A stretch of 64,000 bases of DNA from Mucilaginibacter rivuli (GTDB taxonomy: Bacteria > Bacteroidota > Bacteroidia > Sphingobacteriales > Sphingobacteriaceae). Position 1 is the stretch's first letter, and every line of letters begins with the position of its first letter. Below the pieces are notes generated by a model. That model was given only the letters and a program-made list of their open reading frames with translations, was not told the DNA's origin and searched no databases. The stretch covers positions 1 to 64,000 of the forward strand of contig NZ_JAHXPQ010000009.1 of NCBI RefSeq assembly GCF_019391655.1, written 5' to 3'. Shown here in pieces: positions 8,742-16,893 of the stretch. The position numbers and the translations under genes are program-made.

Positions 8742-10448
8742 TTATCCCATTGGTAATAAAAACTGAAAGCTACTACCTTCGCCCATTTCGCTGTGTACGC
8801 TTATTTTACCTTGCTGGGCCTCAATAAAATCTTTGGCTATGGCCAGGCCCAAACCCGTGCCCGATTGATCTGCGCTGGCACCGGGGATCTTAAAGTAGCG
8901 GTCGAATATTTTGGAGAGGTATTTTTGTTCGATACCCTGGCCATGGTCGGTAACGGTGAAGGTAATGGTATCCCCCTTGTTTTTACTCACCAATAGTTCA
9001 ACAGTTGTTCCCTCGCGGCTGTACTTTATCGCGTTTGATAGCAGGTTGATCAATACCCATGTCGATTTATCCAGATCAGCACGAACATTGGGCAGGTTGT
9101 CATCACATTTAATGCTGATGCTTACCTGGCGTTGGTCGGCAATAAATTTAACGGCTTTAACCGCATAGTCTACTATGTTTTTGGGATGGGTGCTGCCAAA
9201 GTTGAGTTGTATTTTACCGGTTTCTAACTGGCCCATATCCAACAATTCGCCGGTGATGAGGAGTAACCGTTTGGTATCATCCTCAATGTTTTCTAACAGG
9301 GCACGTTGCTCGGTGTTTACTTCGCCAACGCGGTTATCTTCCAACAGTTTCAGGCTCATTTTAATGGACGATATAGGCGTTTTTAACTCGTGCGATATGG
9401 TAGCTATAAAATTGGTTTTGGCTTCATCCAATTGCTGAAACTCGGTAATGTTTTTCAGGATGATCACCTTACCTATAAATTTATCCTCATTTGTTACCTC
9501 CAAAACTTCTTTGGTAAAATAACTTTCCTGATCATCGGCATATATCTTCATCTTTTTGTTTTCGGTAATGAGCATATTGCGCAGCAGGTCGTTCTCATCG
9601 GCAATGTGTGGTGCAAATTGGCCAACTAATTTATCCTCGGGCAAACCAATCAGGTTACAAGCCACCTCATTCACAAAAATGATAATTTGTTTATCATCAA
9701 AGCCTATTAAAGCATCATGCATTGCATTGATGATGGTTTCAATACGCCTTTTCTCGAACAGTATATTCGCCAGGTTACTGGTTTCATACTCGCTTAATTT
9801 TTTAGCCATCTGGTTAAAGGCGGTTGACAATTCGCCATACTCGTCGTCCGAATTAAACATTAGCCTCTTGCTGTAGTTTTTATTGGCTATCTGCAAAATG
9901 CTTTGGGTTAATTCGCGAATTGGTGTAGCGATATATCCCGGAAAGTTGATCATAAATGTAAAGCCTATCAAAAAACAAAACGAACCCAACAAACCGATAA
10001 TGATCAAAGCACGGCTCGAAGTATCGGCAGCCTTTTTATCTTTTTGCTGGATGGCGTTCATGTTCATCGTCATGATACCGCTAATGGCATCGCGCATTTT
10101 TATACTAAGGGCTTGTTGTGCAGCCGGGTTTACCTGCGCGGTTTGGTATTGATTAAAGAACTGTTGCAGCGAGTCGGTAAGTTCTTTTTCACCTTTTTCG
10201 GTAATGTTATGTTCCTGTTGCGTCAGGTTAGTTTGAATGTCTTTTAAGCGGTTGGGTTTTAAAGCCGGCGGGGCATCCAGCAAGCTGCTGATGTTTTTGG
10301 TATAAACGAGGGTACGGTAATTATCCTTCAGGATAGCACGCGAATCGTTGGATAGCTGTTGCAGGTAATACACCGCAAAGCCCGAACATAGTAGCGCCAG
10401 TAAAAACAAAAAACTGATACCGGTGCGGAGTTTATTTTTAATGCTCAT
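8742..10448 (-). CDS. Membrane histidine kinase (HAMP-PAS-HisKA-HATPase), partner of truncated KdpD
   Basis: 568 aa. Two membrane segments (residues ~10-30 and ~148-172) bracket a helical periplasmic sensor region. Then come a HAMP linker (ATPIRELTQSILQIAN), a PAS domain (about 235-340, ALIGFDDKQIIIFVNEVACN), the phospho-acceptor His in SHELKTPISSIKMSLK, an N box NLLSNAIKYS and G boxes DHGQGIE and GTGLGLAIAKDF. The start lies 2 bases after the kdpD stop, so the pair is probably translationally coupled and together replaces the full-length KdpD of other bacteria. No response regulator is next to it, so the phosphate acceptor is unknown. Confidence 0.9.
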   Translation of the reverse strand: MSIKNKLRTGISFLFLLALLCSGFAVYYLQQLSNDSRAILKDNYRTLVYTKNISSLLDAPPALKPNRLKDIQTNLTQQEHNITEKGEKELTDSLQQFFNQYQTAQVNPAAQQALSIKMRDAISGIMTMNMNAIQQKDKKAADTSSRALIIIGLLGSFCFLIGFTFMINFPGYIATPIRELTQSILQIANKNYSKRLMFNSDDEYGELSTAFNQMAKKLSEYETSNLANILFEKRRIETIINAMHDALIGFDDKQIIIFVNEVACNLIGLPEDKLVGQFAPHIADENDLLRNMLITENKKMKIYADDQESYFTKEVLEVTNEDKFIGKVIILKNITEFQQLDEAKTNFIATISHELKTPISSIKMSLKLLEDNRVGEVNTEQRALLENIEDDTKRLLLITGELLDMGQLETGKIQLNFGSTHPKNIVDYAVKAVKFIADQRQVSISIKCDDNLPNVRADLDKSTWVLINLLSNAIKYSREGTTVELLVSKNKGDTITFTVTDHGQGIEQKYLSKIFDRYFKIPGASADQSGTGLGLAIAKDFIEAQQGKISVHSEMGEGSSFQFLLPMG

Positions 10449-10450
10449 GG

Positions 10451-11578
10451 TTATGATAGGATTACAATATCAATAGGTGTTTTGGCTATTTTGTTAAGTA
10501 GTTGGGTAAATACGGCTGTTTTTAAAACCAACTGGTAAAACTTGAATTGCGGCGTGCCAATACAAATGGTGGTAATGTTGTATTGCTCGGCGGTAGCCCA
10601 AATGGTTTTGGCAATGTTGTTACTTTTAACTTTAAGCAGCTCGGCGCCCAACTCGGTAGCCAGTTTAAAATTGTTGATGAGGTAGCGCTGTGATGCCAGG
10701 TTGATCTTATCGCTGCTCTCATTATCGGTTTGCACATATAGCACATACCATTTGGAGCGATAGTACGATGCCAGCCTTGCAGTTTTACGGATGATGACCT
10801 TTGCTGAAGTATCATTAGTGCTGATGCAGGCCAAAAAAAGTTCCGGCCTCAGTTTGATATTTTGCGGTACTTCGATGGATATTTTACGCTCCACCTGGTG
10901 GGCTACTTCTTTCAAAGCCAGTTCGCGCAATTGCAAAATACGCTCCCACTGGAAAAAGTTGTTGAGTGCCAATGGCACCTTTTTAGCATCGTATATTTTA
11001 CCTGCCTTTAGGCGGTCTATCAGTTCATCTGCCGTAAGGTCAATATTTACAACCTCGTCGGCCAGTTCGAGGATGCGGTCGGGTACGCGTTCTTTTATGG
11101 CTACGCCGGTTATCTTTTCTACCTCTTCGTTCAGGCTCTCAATATGTTGGATGTTAATGGCGCTGATCACATTAATACCTGCATTCAATAGCGCTATCAC
11201 ATCTTGCCAGCGTTTTTCATTGGTGCTGCCTTCAATGTTGGTATGGGCAAGCTCGTCAACTATCACAACTTCGGGATGGATGTTGATGATGGCTTTCAGA
11301 TCCATTTCTTCTAACTCTTTCCCCTTGTAAAACAACTTACGGCGGGCAATCACAGGCAAGCCCTGCAATTGCGCTTCAGTCTCAACACGCTTATGTGTTT
11401 CAACATAGCCTATCTTCACATCGATATTGTTGCGTAGCAAAGCCTGTGCTTCTAACAGCATGCGGTAAGTTTTACCTACACCGGCGCTCATGCCAATGTA
11501 TATTTTAAACTTACCCCGTTTTGATCGTTTGATCAGTTCGAGAAAATGCTCAACCGACCGTTCTTTAGGATCATCCAT
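10451..11578 (-). CDS. kdpD: KdpD N-terminal sensor protein (KdpD domain + USP domain, no kinase)
   Basis: 375 aa, cytosolic. Residues ~18-230 are the KdpD domain, with a Walker A-like GMSAGVGKTYRMLLEAQ and a Walker B-like VDELAHTN. Residues ~245-375 are a universal-stress-protein fold (ELFLACISTNDTSAK to ICIGTPQFKF). E. coli KdpD continues with four membrane helices and a histidine kinase. Here the protein ends and a separate kinase follows immediately. This split form occurs in Bacteroidota. It likely senses intracellular K+/ATP state and signals through the adjacent kinase (inference). Confidence 0.9.
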   Translation of the reverse strand: MDDPKERSVEHFLELIKRSKRGKFKIYIGMSAGVGKTYRMLLEAQALLRNNIDVKIGYVETHKRVETEAQLQGLPVIARRKLFYKGKELEEMDLKAIINIHPEVVIVDELAHTNIEGSTNEKRWQDVIALLNAGINVISAINIQHIESLNEEVEKITGVAIKERVPDRILELADEVVNIDLTADELIDRLKAGKIYDAKKVPLALNNFFQWERILQLRELALKEVAHQVERKISIEVPQNIKLRPELFLACISTNDTSAKVIIRKTARLASYYRSKWYVLYVQTDNESSDKINLASQRYLINNFKLATELGAELLKVKSNNIAKTIWATAEQYNITTICIGTPQFKFYQLVLKTAVFTQLLNKIAKTPIDIVILS

Positions 11579-11607
11579 ATCTGTTTATTTGTGGCTCATT
11601 TTAAACT

Positions 11608-11640
11608 GATGATAGGGGATGTTGCCACCCCCTATACATC
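11608..11640 (-). other. Hairpin in the kdpC-kdpD spacer
   Basis: Stem of about 11 bp with one bulge (GATGATAGGGG against CCCCTATACATC) in the otherwise featureless 139-base spacer between kdpC and kdpD. No T-run follows on either strand. It may stabilise or process the operon mRNA; this is inference. Confidence 0.35.
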
Positions 11641-11717
11641 ATGAACCGATAACTCACTTATCAATCAACATCAAACAAACTATAATTCAACGTTAATCTG
11701 TTCATACTCTTTGCTAC

Positions 11718-12284
11718 TTATTTCCTCAATTGATCCAAAGCCACATTCAGCTTTAGTACGTTTATTTTTGATGGGCCGAACACACCCCATAAAGGCTGCT
11801 CGGTATGCGCGTTAACCAAAGCAGCAACTTTATCAGCAGATAGGTTGCGTATTTTAGCGATACGTGCGATCTGAACCTTTGCACCTTCGGGCGATAGATC
11901 GGGATCTAAACCACTACCTGATGCGGTAACCAACTCCGCCGGAATTTGCGCCCGTGTTACATCCGGGTTATGCTTTAAAAAGTTTTGAATACGGCCTTCA
12001 ACATCCTTTAAGTAATCGGGGTTGTTGGGGCCTTTGTTCGATCCGGCAGAACCGTCGGCGGCATAATTAACAGCCGACGGGCGCGACCAGAAGTACTCGT
12101 CTTTAGTAAACTTTTGGCCAACATTAGCAAAGCCAACTACCTTACCATTTACCTTGATCTCTTGGCCATCGCCACCACCGGGGGTTAACTTACCGATAGC
12201 CGAAATAAGCAAAGGATATACACCACCTGCCAATACGATAAGTATAAGGGTGAGTTTTAATGATTGAAAAAAATGCGTTTTCAT
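11718..12284 (-). CDS. kdpC: Potassium-transporting ATPase subunit C
   Basis: 188 aa from the chosen start. Single-span inner-membrane subunit that helps KdpB bind ATP. An N-terminal membrane helix (SLKLTLILIVLAGGVYPLL) is followed by FSRPSAVNY-like YFWSRPSAVNYAADGSAGSNKGPNN and, near the end, SGSGLDPDLSPEGAKVQIARIAK, all family hallmarks. The frame is open to 12338, but the ATG at 12284 (MKTHFFQSLK) fits the family N-terminus and leaves a 65-base gap to kdpB. Confidence 0.95.
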   Translation of the reverse strand: MKTHFFQSLKLTLILIVLAGGVYPLLISAIGKLTPGGGDGQEIKVNGKVVGFANVGQKFTKDEYFWSRPSAVNYAADGSAGSNKGPNNPDYLKDVEGRIQNFLKHNPDVTRAQIPAELVTASGSGLDPDLSPEGAKVQIARIAKIRNLSADKVAALVNAHTEQPLWGVFGPSKINVLKLNVALDQLRK

Positions 12285-12349
12285 TTTCTGAATATTTAGA
12301 TATTGATATTTTGCCGGGTTTATATACGGGCACATCACAATACGTTTAA

Positions 12350-14380
12350 TTAAATTAATGTACCTACAACCAGATCTATCAGTTTGATGCCGATGAACGG
12401 AATGATGACCCCGCCAAGGCCATAAATAAACAGGTTGCGGCGTAACAAGGCGCTTGCACCTATAGGTTTATAGGCTACACCGCGCAAAGCCAATGGTATC
12501 AGTAACGGAATAATAATGGCATTGAATATCACTGCCGAAAGGATAGCCGATTGCGGGCTGTGCAGGGCCATGATATTCAAAGTTTTTAACGCTGGAATTG
12601 ACACCATAAACAACGCCGGAACAATGGCGAAATACTTAGCCACATCATTAGCGATAGAGAAGGTGGTGAGTGTACCGCGTGTCATCAGTAACTGCTTGCC
12701 TATCTCCACAATCTCGATCAGTTTGGTTGGGTCGTTATCCAGGTCAACCATATTACCGGCTTCTTTGGCGGCTTGGGTACCGCTGTTCATGGCTACGCCA
12801 ACATCGGCCTGGGCCAGGGCTGGGGCATCGTTGGTTCCGTCGCCCATCATGGCTACAAGTTTGCCGCCTTGCTGCTCTTTTTTTATGTAGTTCATTTTAT
12901 CTTCGGGCTTAGCTTCGGCAATAAAATCATCAACACCGGCCTTTTCGGCAATAAATTTCGCGGTAAGTGGGTTATCGCCGGTTACCATTACGGTTTTAAC
13001 CCCCATTTTGCGCAGGCGCTCAAAACGCTCGGCTATGCCGGGTTTAATAATATCCTGCAATTCTATCACACCTAATATCTGTTCATTTTCGGATACCACT
13101 AATGGCGTACCTCCGTTTGATGAGATATTACGTACCTGCTCTTCAGTTTCGGCAGGGAATAGGTTGCCTGCTTTTTTAGCGATGTTGCGAATGGAATCGA
13201 AAGCACCTTTACGGATGCGCAGGCCATCAGGCGTATCTAATCCGCTCGAGCGGGTTTCGGCAGTAAATTTGATAAACACCGAATCTTTTGGTGCTTTGAT
13301 AGCTGCCATCCCGATAGACTGCTCGGCAAGTTCAACAATCGATTTACCTTCGGGAGTTTCATCAGCCAGCGAGCTTAAAATGCAGGCTTTTGTAAAGGCG
13401 TTCACATCAACACCATTAGCCGGGTAAAAGTTGGTGGCTTTACGGTTGCCGATGGTGATGGTGCCGGTTTTATCCAGCAAAAGCGTATCCAGATCGCCTG
13501 CAGTTTCAACCGCCCTGCCCGATTTGGTGATCACGTTTGCGCGCAAAGCCCTGTCCATACCCGCAATACCAATGGCCGATAACAGGCCACCGATTGTAGT
13601 TGGTATCAAACACACAAATAAAGAAATGAAAGCGGCTATGGTGATAGGCGTGTTTGCATATTGGGCAAAGGGTTGCAGGGTAACGCATACAATAACGAAG
13701 ATGAGCGTAAAGCCTGCCAGAAGGATGGTCAACGCTATTTCGTTCGGGGTTTTTTGGCGCGATGCACCTTCAACCAATGCGATCATCTTATCCAAAAAGC
13801 TTTCGCCGGGTTGGGTGGTTACCATTACTTTTATCTTGTCGGATAAGACTTTGGTGCCACCTGTTACCGATGATTTATCGCCACCCGACTCCCGGATAAC
13901 CGGGGCAGACTCGCCGGTAATGGCCGATTCATCTATCGTAGCTATACCTTCAATGATCTCGCCATCGGTAGGGATATTATCACCCGTTTCGCAGATAAAC
14001 ACATCGCCTTTTTTTAGTTGTGATGACATTACCTTTTCTTCCCTGCCGTTAACCAGTAAGCGTGCAGGTGTTTCTTCGCGGGTTTTGCGCAAGCTTTCGG
14101 CTTGTGCCTTGCCACGTGCTTCGGCAATGGCCTCGGCAAAATTAGCGAAGAGTACAGTTAACAGCAGCACCATAAAAATGGTGAAGTTATAACCAAAGTG
14201 GCCCTGGCTGCCATTTGATAGCGAGTATATGGTAACGATGGCCATTACCGCAGTGCCTATCTCTACCGTAAACATTACGGGGTTGCGCACCAATATGCGG
14301 GGATCAAGTTTGATGAGCGATTGCTTTAGCGCATCTTTCACCTGGTCGCCCTGGAATAATGTATTTGAGGTTGATTTCAT
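12350..14380 (-). CDS. kdpB: Potassium-transporting P-type ATPase subunit B
   Basis: 676 aa, catalytic subunit of the high-affinity K+ pump. AITGESAPVI is the actuator TGES loop. LLLDKTGTITIGN near residue 305 carries the phosphorylated Asp. VMVTGDNPLTA and MMGDGTNDAPALAQADVGVAMNSG are the hinge motifs. Seven membrane helices are expected, and hydrophobic stretches are visible at both ends. The length is typical. It lies 8 bases after kdpA in the operon. Confidence 0.97.
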   Translation of the reverse strand: MKSTSNTLFQGDQVKDALKQSLIKLDPRILVRNPVMFTVEIGTAVMAIVTIYSLSNGSQGHFGYNFTIFMVLLLTVLFANFAEAIAEARGKAQAESLRKTREETPARLLVNGREEKVMSSQLKKGDVFICETGDNIPTDGEIIEGIATIDESAITGESAPVIRESGGDKSSVTGGTKVLSDKIKVMVTTQPGESFLDKMIALVEGASRQKTPNEIALTILLAGFTLIFVIVCVTLQPFAQYANTPITIAAFISLFVCLIPTTIGGLLSAIGIAGMDRALRANVITKSGRAVETAGDLDTLLLDKTGTITIGNRKATNFYPANGVDVNAFTKACILSSLADETPEGKSIVELAEQSIGMAAIKAPKDSVFIKFTAETRSSGLDTPDGLRIRKGAFDSIRNIAKKAGNLFPAETEEQVRNISSNGGTPLVVSENEQILGVIELQDIIKPGIAERFERLRKMGVKTVMVTGDNPLTAKFIAEKAGVDDFIAEAKPEDKMNYIKKEQQGGKLVAMMGDGTNDAPALAQADVGVAMNSGTQAAKEAGNMVDLDNDPTKLIEIVEIGKQLLMTRGTLTTFSIANDVAKYFAIVPALFMVSIPALKTLNIMALHSPQSAILSAVIFNAIIIPLLIPLALRGVAYKPIGASALLRRNLFIYGLGGVIIPFIGIKLIDLVVGTLI

Positions 14381-14388
14381 TGTCTTAT

Positions 14389-16104
14389 TTATTTAATAGA
14401 AACGTGTTCGGCAATTGGGCCGAGCGCCAGTGCAGGGAAGAATGATAGCGCAGCAACAATTAATATCACAGCAAATATCATCAGTCCAAAGGTTATGCTA
14501 TCGCTTTTAAGCGTACCTGCCGATTCGGGTATAAACTTTTTGCCTGCCAACAAACCTGCGATAGCTACCGGGCCGATGATGGGTAAAAACCTGCCGATGA
14601 ACATGACGATACCCGCGCCAACATTCCAGAAGATTGAGTTATCGCCCAGGCCTTCGTAACCCGATCCGTTATTGGCGGAACTTGACGTGAATTGGTACAG
14701 CATTTCGCTAAATCCGTGAAAGGTTGGGTTAGCCAACCATGCCGAAGGCTTTTCGGCCCAGTTGATATTAGGGAAGTGCACTAAAAAATAACATGCCGTA
14801 GCAGTACCCACCAGTATCAGGAAAGGATGCAATAAAGCGATAAGCGATGCGATCTTCATTTCGCGGGCCTCTATCTTTCGGCCCATAAACTCGGGTGTTC
14901 TCCCTACCATTAAACCCGATATAAATACCGCGATAATAATGAAGATGTAGAAGTTTAAGTAACCTACGCCAACACCCCCATAAAACGCGTTGATCATCAT
15001 ATCGAACATTTGGCCCATGCCCGATATCGGCATCATGCTATCATGCATGGCATTAACCGAACCGTTTGACGTTACCGTTGTAGTGATTCCCCAGTAAGCT
15101 GAAGCAGCAGGGCCGAAACGAACCTCTTTGCCTTCCATTGATCCGGTGGCTTGTGTAACGCCCATGTGCGCCAGGGCCGGGCTGCCACCTGTTTCGGCAT
15201 TGATGGACAATAACAGCATGGTGAGAAAGCCCGCCGTCATCACACCATAAATAACCCATGATAGCTTGCGCCTGTTGAGGTAAAAACCCAATGCAAATAC
15301 TAAAGCCATAGGTATTAGTAAAATGCTGATATTTTCGACCATATTAGTTAAATAGTTCGGGTTTTCAAGTGGGTGGGCAGAGTTTGCACCGAACCAACCA
15401 CCACCATTTGTACCTACTTGTTTAATGGCTATCATACCGGCAGCCGGCCCGCGAGATACATGTGTGGTATCGCCTTGTAAAGTTATCACTGTTTCTTTGC
15501 CTTTATAGCTGGTTGGCGTGCCGTTAAATGCTAATATAACAGCAACTACAAAACTGATAGGTAATAATATGCGGGTGATGGATTTGATAAAGAAATCCCA
15601 AAAGTTACCCAACTTATCGGTCACCTTATCTTTCATGGCTTTAAACACTACCATCATGGCGGCAATGCCTGTGGCGGCACTAACAAAGTGTAAAAAAGTA
15701 AATACGAATAGTTGCGTATAGTACGTAGCGCCGCTCTCGCCCGAGTAATCCTGCAGGTTAGTATTAGTAATAAAACTGATGGCTGTATTAAAAGCCAGAT
15801 CGGGTGTTTGGCTTGGGTTGCCATCAGGGTTAAGCGGTAAATGGCTTTGAAACAACAGGCAGAAAAAGGCATAAAATAACCACAATACATTAATGGTAAG
15901 CAGCGCTTTTAAATGCTGTTTCCAGTTCATCTCTTTTTCGGGATTGATGCCGCTTAGTTTAAAAATGAGCCGCTCCAGCGGGGCAAAAAAGTTGAGCCAT
16001 GTTTTTTCGCCATTAAATACCCTGGCAATATACTTTCCAAGCGGGATGGCTAAAAGGATGGTGACCGCATACATGGCCACTACCCCGAGTAATTCGGTGT
16101 TCAT
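14389..16104 (-). CDS. kdpA: Potassium-transporting ATPase subunit A
   Basis: 571 aa, K+-selective channel-like subunit with about ten membrane helices. Recognisable family blocks are TNTNLQDYSGES, GGGWFGANSAHPLENP, GGVGVGYLNF and SSSANNGSGYEGLGDN, which include selectivity-filter loops. Full family length. Its ATG at 16104 is 3 bases after the kdpF stop codon, so translation is probably coupled. Confidence 0.97.
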   Translation of the reverse strand: MNTELLGVVAMYAVTILLAIPLGKYIARVFNGEKTWLNFFAPLERLIFKLSGINPEKEMNWKQHLKALLTINVLWLFYAFFCLLFQSHLPLNPDGNPSQTPDLAFNTAISFITNTNLQDYSGESGATYYTQLFVFTFLHFVSAATGIAAMMVVFKAMKDKVTDKLGNFWDFFIKSITRILLPISFVVAVILAFNGTPTSYKGKETVITLQGDTTHVSRGPAAGMIAIKQVGTNGGGWFGANSAHPLENPNYLTNMVENISILLIPMALVFALGFYLNRRKLSWVIYGVMTAGFLTMLLLSINAETGGSPALAHMGVTQATGSMEGKEVRFGPAASAYWGITTTVTSNGSVNAMHDSMMPISGMGQMFDMMINAFYGGVGVGYLNFYIFIIIAVFISGLMVGRTPEFMGRKIEAREMKIASLIALLHPFLILVGTATACYFLVHFPNINWAEKPSAWLANPTFHGFSEMLYQFTSSSANNGSGYEGLGDNSIFWNVGAGIVMFIGRFLPIIGPVAIAGLLAGKKFIPESAGTLKSDSITFGLMIFAVILIVAALSFFPALALGPIAEHVSIK

Positions 16105-16107
16105 AGG

Positions 16108-16185
16108 TTAAAATTTTTCAGGTTTAAGCAGTACGTAGATCATGTAAATGAACACGGCCACTGCAACAATGAATAGTGCGATCAT
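16108..16185 (-). CDS. kdpF: KdpF small membrane subunit (25 aa)
   Basis: Translated directly. ATG at 16185, TAA at 16108-16110, 25 codons. The product is one hydrophobic helix (MIALFIVAVAVFIYMIYVLL) followed by a short charged tail KPEKF, matching KdpF in size and character. KdpF stabilises the KdpABC complex as a lipid-like helix. Its stop is 3 bases before kdpA. The position, size and single-helix make-up leave little doubt. Confidence 0.9.
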   Translation of the reverse strand: MIALFIVAVAVFIYMIYVLLKPEKF

Positions 16186-16187
16186 GA

Positions 16188-16280
16188 TCAGATGTTTTCG
16201 AAGTAGTTAACGGATTTAAAAAAGAGCCAAAAGAAAACCATGAAGATGGCGACGTAGGCGATAGTGAGTATAGTATCCAT
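16188..16280 (-). CDS. 30-aa single-helix membrane peptide at the head of the kdp operon
   Basis: ATG at 16280, TGA at 16188-16190; the stop is 2 bases before the kdpF start. The product is one hydrophobic helix (ILTIAYVAIFMVFFWLFF) flanked by MDT and a polar tail KSVNYFENI. It is distinct from KdpF, which follows, so the operon encodes two consecutive mini-proteins. Tight spacing, an ATG and a coherent transmembrane make-up argue for a real gene. An accessory KdpABC subunit or sensor-linked peptide is inference. Confidence 0.72.
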   Translation of the reverse strand: MDTILTIAYVAIFMVFFWLFFKSVNYFENI

Positions 16281-16303
16281 TTTAATAAGATTTCGGAGCA
16301 CCT

Positions 16304-16319
16304 TGCCAAGTAAATGCCA
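16304..16319 (-). promoter_or_regulatory. Sigma-54-like -24/-12 promoter of the kdp operon
   Basis: On the minus strand the sequence reads TGGCAT-TTACT-TGGCA, against the consensus TGGCAY-N5-TTGCW. GG and GC are spaced correctly and the -12 block has one mismatch (TGGC for TTGC). Transcription would begin near 16293, 13 bases before the first small ORF. No sigma-54 activator is encoded in the neighbourhood. Confidence 0.45.
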
Positions 16320-16390
16320 GTTGAATAAGATTGTTATTAAATTATTGATTATTAATACTTTATATATTATATGGCTGTGTAGGGATTAAA

Positions 16391-16417
16391 AAAACCCTTC
16401 CGTTTTGGAAGGGTTTT
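16391..16417 (-). terminator. Intrinsic terminator oriented for a minus-strand transcript
   Basis: Perfect 11-bp stem (16391-16401 with 16407-16417, 5-base loop) of AAAACCCTTCC. On the minus strand it is followed by a run of eight T; on the plus strand by only four. It lies upstream of the kdp promoter, so it either insulates kdp or ends a short transcript from the 16420-16890 region. Confidence 0.7.
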
Positions 16418-16893
16418 GCCATAAAGGGTAGGATGAGGTAGAACTTTACCTATTGAATTATCGTTCAGCCGGCGGCGGCTATTATCAGCGCCACTAATCT
16501 GGAATTTCCGACCCCGTAATCGCTTTAGCTATATCCAGGATGCAATGCGTAGCAGGCAGTACCATGATATTTTGTATATAATGATTGTTAAGGCCAGGTA
16601 TGCAAAAAACTAATTGCCCGGATAGTAGGGCCTCAAAATAAATTTTTGTTGAATTAATGTCAGATATGCAAAATTTGCCATAATGGTGATTTTTGCATAT
16701 TTAAATAAGGTGATATTGGCTAAGATTGTAATTAGCCCTATTGCTAATAAGGCAGCACTATTTTTTTATTGATTAACCCATTAACATGACTTCTAAAAAA
16801 CCCGCCACGCACTCGCCATGACCATTTCCAAATGGATTAAAACTTAATCTGGCATCAAGAGAAAATTAACAAACTGACTCTAAATTAATTAAC
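16418..16893. other. Spacer between kdp and the susC gene; short minus-strand open frame
   Basis: No confident gene. A minus-strand frame starts at ATG 16565 and stops at 16494 (23 codons, MVLPATHCILDIAKAITG...). The frame is open for about 68 codons if a start further upstream existed. TATGCAAAA at about 16664 and TTTTGCATA at about 16692 form an inverted pair that may be an operator or part of the susC promoter region. Confidence 0.3.

Noticed and set aside
16281..16420. Possible c-di-AMP or other riboswitch before kdp
   Set aside because: I could not find the conserved motifs of a known K+-related riboswitch; only a terminator hairpin is visible.
16494..16565. 23-codon minus-strand ORF upstream of the 16391 terminator
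   Set aside because: No recognisable family, no clear start signal and no coding evidence beyond being open; kept only as a possible transcript, not as a gene.
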